NCBI RefSeq assembly: GCF_963259705.1
Contig: NC_081847.1
Span: 86,798,485 to 86,862,484 of the forward strand
From: Myotis daubentonii
Lineage: Eukaryota; Chordata; Mammalia; Chiroptera; Vespertilionidae
Length of the DNA: 64,000 nucleotides
Direction: 5' to 3'
In this document: piece by piece, positions 1 through 11,194 of the stretch
How the letters are laid out: each line of letters begins with the position of its first letter
How positions within the stretch are numbered: the first letter of the stretch is position 1
Made by a program: the position numbers and the translations under genes
Notes under the pieces: generated by a model
Seen by the model: only the letters and a program-made list of their open reading frames with translations
Told to the model about the DNA's origin: nothing
Database searches by the model: none

Positions 1-1560
1 AATTGCACCAATATTGATGTAATCACCCTAACTTTTAAATCAACTTTCCAGTCCTCGGCCTAGTGTCCATCCCTGTACATGTTCGCCAGGTGTTTAAATT
101 GTGAATATTCTATAAGACTTTTCTAACTAAGCCTTTTCCCCAGGACCTGATTTTTGTTTTGCCCTGTGTCATCCCAACTCTGTGTTTGGAGCTGTTATGG
201 GGCATTTGGGTAGCGCATGATGAGAATTGCATATCTTCTGTAAGACAGATACCACAACCTTTTCAGGGTTTTCAGGCAAGAAAGAACGTGCTGAAATGGC
301 AGGAAAAGTCATCTTCCAGGGGAGTCCTAGTCGATGTAGAGTGTGAGTGTGTAGTGTGGGTCACCGATACCCTCCCATTTGCCACCATTCCAAGTCTTTA
401 TATTCCACCTTTTTTTCTATCGATACTTTAACTTCCCTAAAGAGACCTGATGAATTCATCTGACATACTTCAGCAACCTACAGGATCAAACACTGAGTCA
501 GATTTTTCAGCTTTCTTTACCCTGCAGCTGTAAGGGGTAAGAGATTATTTTAGTAGAGCTGTAGAGAGTTCCTGATTTTTTCTTTTTGCCTGTGCTTTGA
601 GCCAATAATTTAGTATTTTGAGCTTGTCATGCTATTTCTTTGAGTTGTCTAATACTGTTAGAGGCATAACCCCAATTGTACAGTCCTTACAGTCCTTGAA
701 TTTATGAAAATAAAAGAAAGAAAAGAAGCCATGTGGTTCTCTCCAGCCTTGCCTTCAATGGGCCTATCATTCCAAGTGATTGTAGGAGGTCATTTCTACT
801 TCTGCACTGCATGCCAAGGGCTGTTAGATTTACAAGTCATAATTTCCCTGAGGCCCTATTTTCCCTGAGGCCTTATTGCGTTGTATCAATCAGGTTACTT
901 AATTGCAAGTACCATAAATCAATATAAACTAACTTAAGCCCCAAAAGAATTAACTAAAATATACTGGGCAATCTAAAGAATCCCGAGAAGGTTCAGGGAA
1001 TTAGGATTAACTGCCACAGTTAGGAATGAGATAAAAATTGTATTATTGTTCTTGACATGCCACTTGCCCCACAACATGGAACGCTGTTGCTAGAGCCACT
1101 GTCACTGCAGACGTGGGAAGGTGGTTCCTGCCATCAGCACTAACTACCCCAGCAGCATCCTGTGCCTTGTCCATCACCGGCTTCCCATTAAAGTCTGACA
1201 TGGGCGCATATGGTTGACTTAGCCCGGCTGCTCTGCCCAGGGTCTGGCTGTTGGAGCATTTTCACCTTTCAAAATGGAACGTGTTGTCAAATATTTATTC
1301 ACCAATATTGCATAAGGTGGTATTTGTAAAGCACTTACACAGGGCCTGCACGTACAGGAAGCTCTTAAACATGTAAAGTATATAATGCATATTATACATG
1401 AGGGACAATTGTACCATGAAAATTGGGTAACAGACAAGATGCCAAATGCTGTCTTTACAAAAGCTTTCAAGATTCTGCCTTGTGTTTCGGGAACTTAATG
1501 AAGATTGCCACCTTTGGTTCGTGGAGGCTAAGTGTGCTGCATTTCATGGCACTGTGCTAC
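1..1560. other. Non-coding, no gene recognised
   Basis: AT-rich sequence with only short, uncharacteristic open frames. The stretch around 885-1195 has the feel of an old, decayed interspersed repeat, but I cannot assign a family. Nothing else is recognised. Confidence 0.5.
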
Positions 1561-1650
1561 TTATTTTTTAAAAAAATATTTCTACTGATTTCAGAGAGGA
1601 AGGGAGAGGGAAAGAGAGACAGAACATCAGTGATGAGAGAGAACCACCGA
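1561..1650 (-). mobile_element. Ves SINE, truncated 3' tail fragment
   Basis: On the plus strand it reads as a T-rich head, then TTTCAGAGAGGAAGGGAGAG and AACATCAGTGATGAGAGAGA. This is the reversed tail half of a Ves SINE. The tRNA-like head is absent, so the copy is truncated. No target duplication is evident. Confidence 0.75.
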
Positions 1651-1794
1651 CCTGTGCTACATATTCATTCAACAAATATGTGTCTGCGACTTCCTATCTG
1701 TTTCTTCTTTAGGTTATCAGAAGGAATTGTGGGAGAAGCACACAGGGAGAGTATGCACCACTTGCCCTCAGATTGCCCATAATTCAAAGAGCAG

Positions 1795-1985
1795 AGAAAG
1801 GCGGACACCAGCATTGACTGAGCATGCGTCACACACTTTGGGAGACTTAAACATTCTCTTTACTCTTCTCAAGGGCTGCAGTGGATAGCTGTTATCTCCA
1901 TTTGATAAGAAATGGAGCCTCAAAGGGTTTAACTTGTCCAAGGTCACGCAGGTAGGAGAGGGAGAAGTCCAGTTCATACCAGGCC
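1795..1985 (-). repeat. MIR SINE, antisense
   Basis: Contains the reversed MIR core: ATCTCCATTTGATAAGAAATGG, then AACTTGTCCAAGGTCACGCA. These correspond to the conserved 'CCCCATTTTACAGATGAGGAAACTGAGG...CCCAAGGTCACACAG' block. Heavily diverged, as expected for an element predating placental mammals. Confidence 0.75.
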
Positions 1986-1989
1986 TGGG

Positions 1990-3295
1990 TCATGATTTGG
2001 GGAAGACAGAGAGCCCTCAATATATAGAAGAGTCAGGGCAGAGGAAATCATGTGGATTGAAGAATCTGGCCTAAAATATTTTGAAGATTCTGACTTCAGC
2101 AATGGTGTGGAACCTTCAAAGAAGATACTAGAAGAAAAAGTCGATTTTCCCTAAATTCCCAAGACAAGAATGAGTCCATGCTTGGAATATAGATGCCCCT
2201 CTTATCCCTGAAATTCCTAAAAGATGAAGAGAAGCTATATCAGGGCTCAGGAAAAATGGCCAACTGGGCATTCTGGACACATCCGCTTGTTAAATGAGCC
2301 AGCCATGAAATCACACCCTTTCCAGTACTCCCCGGGCCTTCCCTGCACACAGAGGTTCGTAATTACTAACCATCCCACTGATTACTCCCAGACCCAAATT
2401 AGTGGTGGGTTGGTTGGTCTGGCTCACTAAGGGCCCCAGGATTGAGTCTGCATGTGACTGACAGCCCAGGAGCCCACTGGGACTGGGCCTGAAAAACGCC
2501 AGGGACTGTCAGAGTGCAACAGCCACCATTTCTCATAGAAATACCGGTGCTGTGGTCGGACGTAGCCAATTGCACTAGATGGACTGGGGTGAACATTGTG
2601 GGTATAGTGATGATGGTAGCCGTGGTCACATGTGTTGGTGGTCATGGCAGGGGCAATGGTAGCTTCTGGAAGGCAATGTGATATGACTATAATGCTCTTA
2701 ATAAAATCTCTGGAGAAAACTTCCTAAAATAAATGGCATCAGAGTGACTCAGCATTTACTCGGCAGAAATGTCTCTTCTTTATGGATTTCAGAGCTGCAG
2801 GAATGAGGCCACACTTCTTTCTGGACAGTTATGAGTGAAAAAGTCCTGCTGTCCATAATAAATCAACCGAACAGCTTGAGAATTCGTGCTTTTTGCCAGC
2901 TAATGGGTATCTTCCAAGCCATCTTTTGTATCTAAAAGGAGACAGTAAAACTCTTCATTTGATTATATTTCCCAATTTTAGTTTTACGTGTGTATGCATA
3001 TATAATGCATACACACATGCATATATATTTTTATTCATATTGATAAATTTATATACTTTACACCCAGATTCTGCATTCTTGGTCTAGGGTGCCATTGCAT
3101 TTGCATTGTAATTTGTTTGTGAAACACTGTGTCATATTTAGTGCAGTGTGTGCGTCTTCTAGGAGGCATTCTGTGCATTTTGTGACTATCTGACGGGTAT
3201 ATGGAATTCTAAAGAGAACATTCTTAGTCTCTGAATTCCCCCCATTCTGGGATTCTCACAACACAGTATCACTGTCTGTTTTGAGATTGGAAGGG
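1990..3295. other. Non-coding, no gene recognised
   Basis: No recognisable gene or repeat. It includes a TA/CA-rich patch at about 2990-3060 with near-palindromic ATGCATACACACATGCATAT. Confidence 0.45.
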
Positions 3296-3299
3296 AATT

Positions 3300-3380
3300 G
3301 GGGAGCACTGTGGTTTAGATAGAGCCTGGCTTAAGTCTTGGCTCTGCTGTTTACTGGTTGTGTAACTTTGAGCAAGAAAT
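3300..3380 (+). repeat. MIR fragment
   Basis: GTGGTTTAGATAGAGCCTGG through TGCTGTTTACTGGTTGTGTAACTTTGAGCAAG matches the MIR layout (GTGGTTAAGA...; CTGCCACTTACTAGCTGTGTGACCTTGGGCAAG). Diverged and partial. Confidence 0.55.
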
Positions 3381-3384
3381 GCAA

Positions 3385-3530
3385 GCACTTGGCTTTTTCT
3401 GGGCATTTCATATAAATGGATTTATAGAATATGTGGTCTTTTGTGTCTGGCTTTCAGTGAGCATAATGTTTTGAGGTCATCCATGTTGTAGCACGTTCAG
3501 TGTTTTGCTTCTCTTTGTTGCTGATTGGTG
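3385..3530 (-). repeat. L1M LINE 3'-UTR fragment, antisense
   Basis: Contains the reversed L1M 3'-UTR signature: TTTCATATAAATGG, then ATATGTGGTCTTTTGTGTC, then TCATCCATGTTGTAGCA. Ancient and truncated on both sides; it abuts a MIR fragment upstream. Confidence 0.75.
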
Positions 3531-4004
3531 TTTCAATCCAGGTTCTCTTTATGTAACAGGGGCGTAGTAGTGAGAGGCGAGAAACGGTTTCAGCCTCTCC
3601 AAATCTGTCACCTGATAAACCCAATTCCACAGAGTTGCTCACAGAGCAGCTTCCCGCAGGGAATTCACCCAGGTTGCTTCCTCTGCTCCTCTGCTGGCCC
3701 TTCGGGGAGGAGATGTTTACATCCCCGTCTCTGATGATTATGCCACTAAATGGTTGGAAAATTGCCCAAGCAGGAGGCGGCAACGCAGATTCCAGCAGGT
3801 TAATAACAGCCTTGACGTGCATATGAGTGAGGGGACAGTGATGCACCTGCCATTGAACTTGGGAGTTTGGGGAAAGGAGTGAATTCTCCTGGGGAGGCCA
3901 AGGAATGGGTTGTGTAAGTGCCACGGCTGGGGGTGGCCCCGGCAGGGGGCAGGTGTGCTTTCTGCCTTTTCTGGCTGCGAGATAAAAGCGGTGTTGGGAA
4001 TTAG

Positions 4005-4215
4005 TTCAGCACGCAGGCTTGAAAGTCAGACGGGACTGGGTTGGCCATGGGACTGTGGTTTTGTGAAGCCCCTTGAGCCTTTGTTTCCTCAGGTAAAGTG
4101 GAGTAGATAGTGCATAACTCACAAACTGTGAGAATTAAAGAAGATGAAGCAGACAACCTGCTTAGTAGGATTCAGGCACCTAGAAAATATTCAGTAGACA
4201 TTAACTCAATTTTAA
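4005..4215 (+). repeat. MIR-like fragment
   Basis: Resembles sense MIR: CTTGAAAGTCAGACGGGACTGGG, then TTTGTTTCCTCAGGTAAAGTGG, TGTGAGAATTAAAGA, and an AATATTCAGTAGACATTAA end. Strongly diverged. Confidence 0.5.
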
Positions 4216-4489
4216 CTCCTTGGCACTAGAGAGTCAACTCTAATCTAGTGTTTGTCTGGCTCCCTAAGTGTCCTTAAACCACAATTACTTATCTGGAATG
4301 AATAAAGGACTACATTTCTAAAATAGTGAAAGATATTTACGGGATTAACAGTTTTACCTTAGAACTAATAAACTCATCTGCTTTCTCTTTTCCCTTCCTT
4401 TTCCTTGCCCTCACTCATTTCCCCGCTTCCCTCCTTTTTCTTCCTTCTTCATAACATAACTAAAGCCATTCTATAACTACAGCTCCAAT

Positions 4490-4665
4490 AGTTAATACTT
4501 ATGGTACTCACTTTATATGATAAAGCATTGTTCATAATTTTACCATATTTGATCATCACAGCAGTTCTACAGCGAGCTATTATTACTATTATCCCCATTT
4601 TAGTCTTGGAGATAATGTGATCTGCCCACAGTCACCCTGCTCATAAATGGATCCCACCTGCATTA
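4490..4665 (-). repeat. MIR SINE, antisense (contains local duplication copy A)
   Basis: Antisense MIR features: TATTATTACTATTATCCCCATTTTA and a diverged 'GTCAC..' block near 4632. Bases 4498-4588 of this copy recur almost unchanged 1,092 bp downstream at 5590-5680. Independent ancient MIR copies would not be that similar. Confidence 0.6.
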
Positions 4666-4689
4666 TTAGATAATGGGAATCAGGTATTA

Positions 4690-5145
4690 TACTAGTTCCC
4701 TAGAGCTATTGCAACAAATTACTACAAGCCAGGTGGCTTGACACCACCGGCATTTATTCCCATATTTCTTAGTGGCTAGAGGTCTAAATTGAAGGTGTTG
4801 ACAGGGTTGATTCCTGCTGAGGTTTGGATGGAGAATCTGTCCCGTGTCTTTCTCCTAGTTTCTGGTGGTTGCCAGCAATCCCTGGTGTCCTTGGCTTGTA
4901 GCTGCATCACTCCAGTCTCTTCCTCTGTCTTCACATGGCCATCTTCCCTGTGTATGTGCTTCTGTGACTCTGTCTGACTCGCCCTCTCCTTTCTCTTACA
5001 AAGACACCAGTCGTTAGATGTAGGCTCCACCCTAATCCAGCATGGCCTCATCTCAAGTAATTAGTTTTGCAAAGGACTTATTTCCAAACAAGGTTCCAGA
5101 AAGACATGAATTTTGGGGGACACTATTTGATCCTTTCCAGATCTG
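4690..5145 (-). repeat. MLT1-type MaLR LTR, antisense
   Basis: The plus strand carries the reversed MLT1 signature in order: CCCTAGAGCTATTGCAACAAA, GGTGGCTTGA, CTTCACATGGCCATCTTCC, TACAAAGACACCAGTC, CTCCACCCTAATCCA, AATTTTGGGGGACACTA. Nearly full LTR length, no internal sequence attached. This family is ancient and shared by all placentals. Confidence 0.8.
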
Positions 5146-5149
5146 AAAC

Positions 5150-6805
5150 ACAATCATCAGTGTAACACGAGAGACAGGCATTTAGATATCATTAAAGTTT
5201 AGTCAGGATGTTGGAGAATGAGAGTGGCGAGGAGGAGGTTCCGGGCAGAGGTCACTGCTGGAGCAAAGGGTTGCTGTGTCCTGGAAGGTTTTTGTTGAGT
5301 AGTTATGTCCTCAGGCCCAGCAGAGGCACTGGCAGGGAAGGTGCAGAGGGAACACCGGGTGTATTTCCAGAAATGGAGGCCCTTACATATTCTCCAAAGA
5401 AGTAGAGAATAGCTGAGCCACCAAGCATTTGGGGAGCTTTCAGTGACCGAGCTTATAAACTATTGAGAGATAACCCTCTTTGCTTTTGTTCACTTACTCA
5501 GGAGCTGGGTGGCATCAGGAAAGCTGCGAGGAGAGGTAGGGGGAGGGTAGGAAAGGGAGGCTGGGAGCACAGGTTGCCACCTGGAGACGCTTATGGTACT
5601 CACTTTATATTATAAAGCATTGTTCATAATTTTACCATATTTGATCATCATAGCAGTTCTGCAGAGAGCTATTATTATTAGCCCCTGCACTTGGCCTCCT
5701 TGAATGAGACAATTCACTTCTCCAGGCTGTTAGAATAGAGGCGGTGGCAGCTGTCTGATGGAGTGAAGGACACACAATAAAGGCCCAAACAGGCTGATTA
5801 TGTCAAGGTAAAACTCCAACCAAATGCCATCCAAAGAAGGGCATCTGAAACCAATAGGCCAAGAATAATAACTGTAGCATTTTACAGGGTTGCTTAGCAG
5901 TAAAACCTTAGCAAAGGGGCTGAGTTCATGGAGGAGGGAATGGGGAGTCAGATTCCCAGTCTCTTGCTGGACAGGAAATTCAGGGACTGCGATGGATACA
6001 GGCGGCTTTGTGGAGGAACAAGTCCTTGGCTGATGCCTCAGGCCTATGAAAAGACAACCAATGGTCCAGTGGATCACGGGGAATCTGAGCGGCAGGGACT
6101 CTATCTGTTGTGATCACTGTTATGTCCCCAGTGTGAGGAGGCATCAGAACTTAGCAAGTTCTCAGAAAGGTTGCAAGCACAGGCAATTGGAGGTTCCAGC
6201 CCAGCCTGGAGGCAGGAAAGAGCAGATCGGGCCAGTGTGCGGATGGGCTTCCACCCCAGGTGGCTTGGATGATGCTGCTCATCTGGGCCTAGATTCCTAA
6301 TCAGCTGCTTCATCCTCCAGGTGTGCTCTGAGCAGGGCCTCCCTGGCTCAGCCGGTTGGCAGAATCCCAGAGCTGCTTCGTTTGGCTTGTTCTTAGCATG
6401 TAGCCCTGCCAGCACTTGACACTCTAGGATGCTGGCCTCTTTTTTTCTATGTCTCCATGTTGCCTTGGGATTAGACTAACCATTTCTTCCCAGCTGGAAC
6501 TTTGTCTCCCTCCACTGTGTTCCAGCCATGCACACCAGGAGTCTTGAGCCCACTCGCCATGGTTACCACACCTGGGTAGCATCTTTACCTCCGTATCCCT
6601 GGACTGAGGCGTGGGACCTAGGCAGACAGGGGTTGAGAATAATGGGACATAAAGACAAGCCATATAACAGAGGGTTAGACAAAGGGGCCTGTTCTTAAAG
6701 GAAGAGAAACAAGGTTTTGAGGGTGTTTTTGAGGAGTGGGGGGTAAAATTAGTCTATAATTGAGCACAGTATTAAATGGGGATTTCTGTCCACTATTCTC
6801 CTTCA
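5150..6805. other. Non-coding, no gene recognised (contains duplication copy B)
   Basis: No convincing gene. Open frames of up to 115 codons show no family resemblance. The only identified item is the short duplicate at 5590-5680, described separately. Confidence 0.45.
5590..5680. repeat. Local duplicate of 4498-4588
   Basis: Begins CTTATGGTACTCACTTTATA and follows 4498-4588 for about 90 bp with roughly five substitutions, then diverges into unrelated sequence. The matching part is only half of the MIR at 4490-4665. It therefore looks like a small secondary duplication rather than a second SINE insertion. Confidence 0.75.
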
Positions 6806-7100
6806 TCCTATATAATAAAAGGCTAAGATGCAAATTGTCCCTATGGGAGTTAGATGTGTGCTGACCACCAGGGGGCAGTGTGGAACATGACGGGTGTAGG
6901 TGACACAGTGCTGGCAGCTGGTGGCAGTGGAGGCGCTGCCAGCCCCGATGGGCCCCGATGAGAGCAGGACCACAGAGGGATGGTGGAGCAGGTGAGCGGG
7001 TGGCGCCAGGCCAAGGCTGGTGTGAAGAGAGGCCCTGGCTGGCAGCCGGCAGCTGCTAGGAGCCCTACCCATGCATGAATTTTGTGCACTGGGCCTCTAG
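6806..7100 (+). mobile_element. HeliBat-type non-autonomous Helitron
   Basis: The 5' end is TCCTATATAATAAAAGGC preceded by host A. The 3' end is GGGCCTCTAG followed by host T. A terminal hairpin, TGCATGAA..TTTTGTGCA, lies about 10 bp before the end. These are the hallmarks of rolling-circle HeliBat elements of vespertilionid bats: no terminal inverted repeats, no target duplication, A|T insertion. At 295 bp it encodes no Rep/helicase and must have moved in trans. It is GC-rich against AT-rich flanks. Confidence 0.93.
6862..6880 (+). promoter_or_regulatory. CTCF-like motif inside Helitron
   Basis: TGACCACCAGGGGGCAGTG matches the core of the CTCF consensus (CCASYAGRKGGCRS) at every core position. 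In this Helitron only the forward half of the motif pair seen in its relatives is present. Binding in cells is inferred, not shown. Confidence 0.5.
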
Positions 7101-8325
7101 TATTGAAATAATGAAGTATCAACAATCCCTACAATGTAACCATGGAAAGCACAGCAGGGTTTCAGTTTTGTAAAAAATCTGATGACTGCATTGCAGTTTG
7201 TTCATTCAAGATTCATCTCTTCCACACCTACCAGTGCGATGTTAGATGCCACACAGGTGAAAACAGGGAAGAGGATGAAGACTTTGTACTCCTCCCCACA
7301 GAACTCAGTGGATTATGGGGATTCATGAACTGTGTGCTCTTCACTAAATACCAGGGGAAAAATAACTGACATGGAAGGAGGGGCAGAGAGCTCACTCCCA
7401 GCGGGGAGTCTAAAGCTGAGTTTGGTTCCAGCTGCACTGTGGCTTCCCTAGCTGGCTGGCCCAAAGGGAGGCTGGGCCAGGGAGGCAGGTGTATGGCCTA
7501 GCATTCTAGATCAAAGCCTGGCTTCGGCCTGGAGCAGGGGAGCTGCTCACAGTGGGAGTGCCTGCTCACACCTCCACCTCCAGGCAAATGCTCTTCAAAC
7601 TCCCTAAGAGGATTGGCAGGAGCTGCAAGCAGTTGGCGATTCTGTGATTAACCCTGCGGAGGGCTCCCCAGGTCATCTTTCTGGCAAGAAGCTTCAGCAG
7701 CAGCAGCTCAACAGGGTATTCCCCTGCCCTGCTCCCTTTCGATGCGGGAGGTCTTACAAACTCTGATGTGTCCCCGAAGGAGATTCCTTCCATCCCCAAG
7801 CAAGCAGGGGAAAGGGCCTGTTGCAGAATTTCAATCACCGAAACCACAAAATCAGATGGGAAGAGACCCATTAACCTGCATAATTTGTCCCCTGGGGCCC
7901 AGCCGGGGTGTTGTCTTCTGAACATGTGTCCGTTCTCTGCTTGTTGAGCCCCAAGAGGTCAAACCTCAGAGCTCTTCCTGTGTCCAGTGTCTCCTCCTGC
8001 CCATTTACGCTTCCCTGTGGCCCCTTTGGCATTTAACTCATTTCTACAGCACAGGAGGCATATCTACTATTTGCTCAGCACTTAGGAAGGTGAACGAAGA
8101 CGCACTGCGTGGTCTCAGATTGTTCATGTTGTTTGGCACAGGACACACGGGCCTCTTTCCTTCTGGCACTGTTGCTCGATATTTGGAAGGTCAGGGAAAT
8201 TGCTCCCGCTAACAGCCTTCACCACCCAAGTTCTACAACATTCACATACATTTTTGTTATAGTATTTGCACTTGTGTCTTGTTTTTATATTTTAATGAGC
8301 AACACATATGAAGCCATTTTAAAAA
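7101..8325. other. Non-coding, no gene recognised
   Basis: The longest open frame is 119 codons on the minus strand (7566-7925). It has no recognisable domain. No repeat is identified with confidence. Confidence 0.45.
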
Positions 8326-8329
8326 CTTT

Positions 8330-8460
8330 TGAAGTCAGAGAAATCTGAAGTCAAACCACAGATGCTGCATTTATTAGCTGTGTGACCTTGACCTCTTTGA
8401 TTCTCCTTTTTCACTCCGTAAGTATGAGGTGACTGACTACAAAGGATTATTTGAAGGCTT
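8330..8460 (+). repeat. MIR fragment
   Basis: GCTGCATTTATTAGCTGTGTGACCTTGACC followed by CTCCTTTTTCACTCCGTAAGTATGAGG matches the sense MIR core. Partial and diverged. Confidence 0.65.
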
Positions 8461-9857
8461 TTTGGGTTGTGTTGGGACTGGTGTCATAGACAGATTCTGT
8501 TTGGACACGCAGGAAGGATTTGAGGTGGAGATGCTGAGATAAGAGAAAAGAAAAATTAGTTGTTCAATCCTTCCTCTCAGACCACGTGGATACAATACAT
8601 TCCTGCATAGCGATCCATCATTTCCCAGGAGTTCCACTTGTCCATTTTCTTCTCTTCATGTTCTGATCTGCAGATCCGGAGGTACTCAAGGATTAACACC
8701 GTCTCTTTGACAGTTACACATAAAGGAGAAAGAGCACTTTACAGTATTGAAGAGTTTATACTTTAAAGTCATTTTAAAGTAGGTTTAGATACAGCCTGCA
8801 TGAAGCATGATACTGATTCTTTGCATTGCCCTCTGAGCTTAGATACTGCCTTAAATGGTAAGTCATGGTGAAGCGCGTCTACTGAAATGAAAATAGAACA
8901 TTTTTGCCAATGACGATTTGTCCCTGTGACCCATGCAATTCTAAACCTGGTATATCCAATTCGTCATTTATTTCTGAATCTAAGTATTTCTTTGAAATTG
9001 GCAATGCCGGGTACCAAGTACAGAGTTAGACCCTGAGAGCGAGTGCTTCCTTCAATTTCGCAGCACAGGTGCCTTCCTCACCTGGCCCAAGTCCCCGCTC
9101 TACTCTAAAGGCCAGCTGGCAAACAGCTCCTGCTGGGCAGGAGGTACAGTTTCATTGCAACCATTCAACTCTGTCAAATAGCGTGAAAACACCCGTAGAC
9201 AGCACATAAATGGATGGATGTGGCTGTGTTCTGAAATGATAACATTTCATTTACCAAAACAGGCAACTGGCCTGACATGGATCATAGTTTTCTGACCTCT
9301 GGTTTAAGCAGAAAATTTATTTATTTTCACACCACCGATCCATTTTGGGTCACTATGATTTCTTCCCCACATTGCTTCTGAAACCCGGGTGGATGGGGCT
9401 GTGGTCATCTTGAATATTGGTGTTGCCGTGTCGGAGGGAAGGGAAAGGCTTTTAACTTGCCTTAGCCATTGAGTGCTCAGAGCCAGAAAGGACACACATT
9501 ATTTCAGCTCACAACATTGGCTAGAAGGAGTCATAGATCCCCACATTACCACAAAAGAGTCATAAGAACTATGACAAAGGTTCCAATTAGGAGTCATGAG
9601 AGTACAGAGGAGGGAGACAGAAAATCGAATTAGAGTTTAGGAAAGAATTCACAGAATTTACATTTGTTCTGGGCCTCCAAGGAGAAGTGTTTTACAAATT
9701 TACTTTAAAATTAATATAGATAATATAATTTAATTTTATATATGTTTCAATCAGAGTTAACATAGTATATGTGGGTATGTGTGTGTGTGTGTATATATGC
9801 ACATATATATATACATATATTAACGCTAATATATACATATATACATATGTGCATATA
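8461..9857. other. Non-coding, no gene recognised
   Basis: No gene. A short TG/TA-rich simple tract at about 9775-9855 directly precedes the mariner element and provides its TA target. Confidence 0.45.
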
Positions 9858-9959
9858 CAGGGTGGGCAAAAGTAGGTTTACAGTTGTGTATGTGAAACCA
9901 TTTATTCTTGTATTATTTTCCATACAAACAACTGTAAATCTACTTTTTGCCCATCCCTG
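9858..9959. mobile_element. Mariner-type MITE (102 bp)
   Basis: Two roughly 31-bp terminal inverted repeats face each other. The left begins CAGGGTGGGCAAAAGTAGG. The right, read in reverse, begins CAGGGATGGGCAAAAAGTAG. About 40 bp of loop lies between them. The flanks are TA on the left and CA on the right, consistent with a duplicated TA target with one transition. There is no transposase; this is a deletion derivative mobilised in trans. Tc1/mariner elements of this end type are known in Myotis. Confidence 0.88.
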
Positions 9960-10321
9960 CATATATTTCCATCTTTATTTACAAACTATTTGTGTCTTTA
10001 TATCTTAGGTTGGTTTCTTATAGACAGTATATAGTTATGTGCTGCCTTTTCATTCTGAAAAATCTTTTAACTATGTTTCAACATTTATGATAGGTCATCT
10101 TGCTAGTTATTTTCTATTTCTTTCATCTGCTTATTTTTTTTTTTTGGTTCCCCTTCTCTCTTTGTCTATTTGCTTATGGATTAATTGATTATTTTAAATA
10201 ATTTTCTTACTTTTAATATTAGCCTATTATTTAAGTCTGTTGCAAAAAGTTTTTTTAGTGGTTTCCCTGGGGCATATAGCATACATCTTAATTGTGTAAA
10301 GCTTATCTTCATATGATATAA

Positions 10322-10539
10322 CTAGAGGCCCAATGCACGAAATTTGTGCAAAGGGCTTGGCCCCCGCCCACTGCAGCGGCCGGGGGTCTCTGCCTAAGCC
10401 CCTGCCACCACGGCTTCATCCAGAAGGTTGTCCAGAGGATGTCGGAAAGTTGTCTGGATGGACGTCCAGAAGGTCATCTGGAAGGACCTCTGGAAGGTCA
10501 TCTGGTCTAATTAGCATATTATGCTTTTATTATTATAGA
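10322..10539 (-). mobile_element. HeliBat-type Helitron, AATTAGCATATTATG subfamily
   Basis: On the plus strand it begins CTAGAGGCCCAATGCAC after host A and ends ATTATTATAGA before host T. Read on the minus strand: 5' TCTATAATAATAAAAGCATA, 3' GGGCCTCTAG. The terminal hairpin GCACGAA..TTTGTGC is present. The interior has repeated GGAAGGTCATCTGGA-like words. It is inserted in the antisense L1. Confidence 0.9.
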
Positions 10540-10971
10540 TAGCACTTCATGTGTAGTATAATAAACTTAAATTATTTTACTTCTAATTGCTCACTTTCTT
10601 AATTTTTGCTATTCTTGTCATACACTTCATTTTTACATATCTTATGTATTCAAAGTCCGTTGCAATTATTTTTATTTGCCTTAGTTAATTTTCTTTTAGT
10701 GTGATTAAAAATAAGAAAAAACAGGTCTTTTATATTTACCTGCATTTAAAATATTTACAATGATTTCATTTTTTTGATATCCCTGTCTCTGTAGTATAGG
10801 TCTCCTGGCAATGAATTCTCTAAATTTTTTGCCTAAGAAAAGTTCACTCACTTATGAAAGGTATTTTCACTGAGTTTGAAATTCTTTCAGCTCCTTAAAG
10901 AAGTCACATCATTGTTTTATGGCTTGCATAGATTTTAACAAGAAGCCTGCTATACTTACTATTATTTTTTT

Positions 10972-11185
10972 TAATCCTCACCTGAGGATATTTTTCCATT
11001 GATTTCTAGAGAGAGTAGGAGGGAGAGAACATTGATATGAAGGACACATCTATTGCTTGATTCCTGCACACGCCCCTACCAGGGCTGAGGAACCTGCAAC
11101 AGAGGTACATGTCTGACTAGGAGTTGAACCCATGAGCCTTCAGTCCATGGGCTGACCCTCTAACCACTGAGAAAACTGGCCAGGG
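10972..11185 (-). mobile_element. Ves-type SINE, hairpin-tail subfamily
   Basis: Antisense tRNA-derived SINE. The tail end reads AATCCTCACCTGAGGATATT, the body AGAGAGAGTAGGAGGGAGAG, and the head CTAACCACTGAGAAAACTGGCC. It shares the ATCCTCA..TGAGGAT tail hairpin with the copy at 30156-30396, marking a subfamily distinct from the common Ves copies here. More diverged, hence older, than the SINE that landed at its head. Confidence 0.8.
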
Positions 11186-11194
11186 CTAATTCTT

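Noticed and set aside
3454..3924. 156-codon minus-strand frame
   Set aside because: No recognisable domain, partly overlaps an L1 3'-UTR fragment, and no splice or promoter context is seen.
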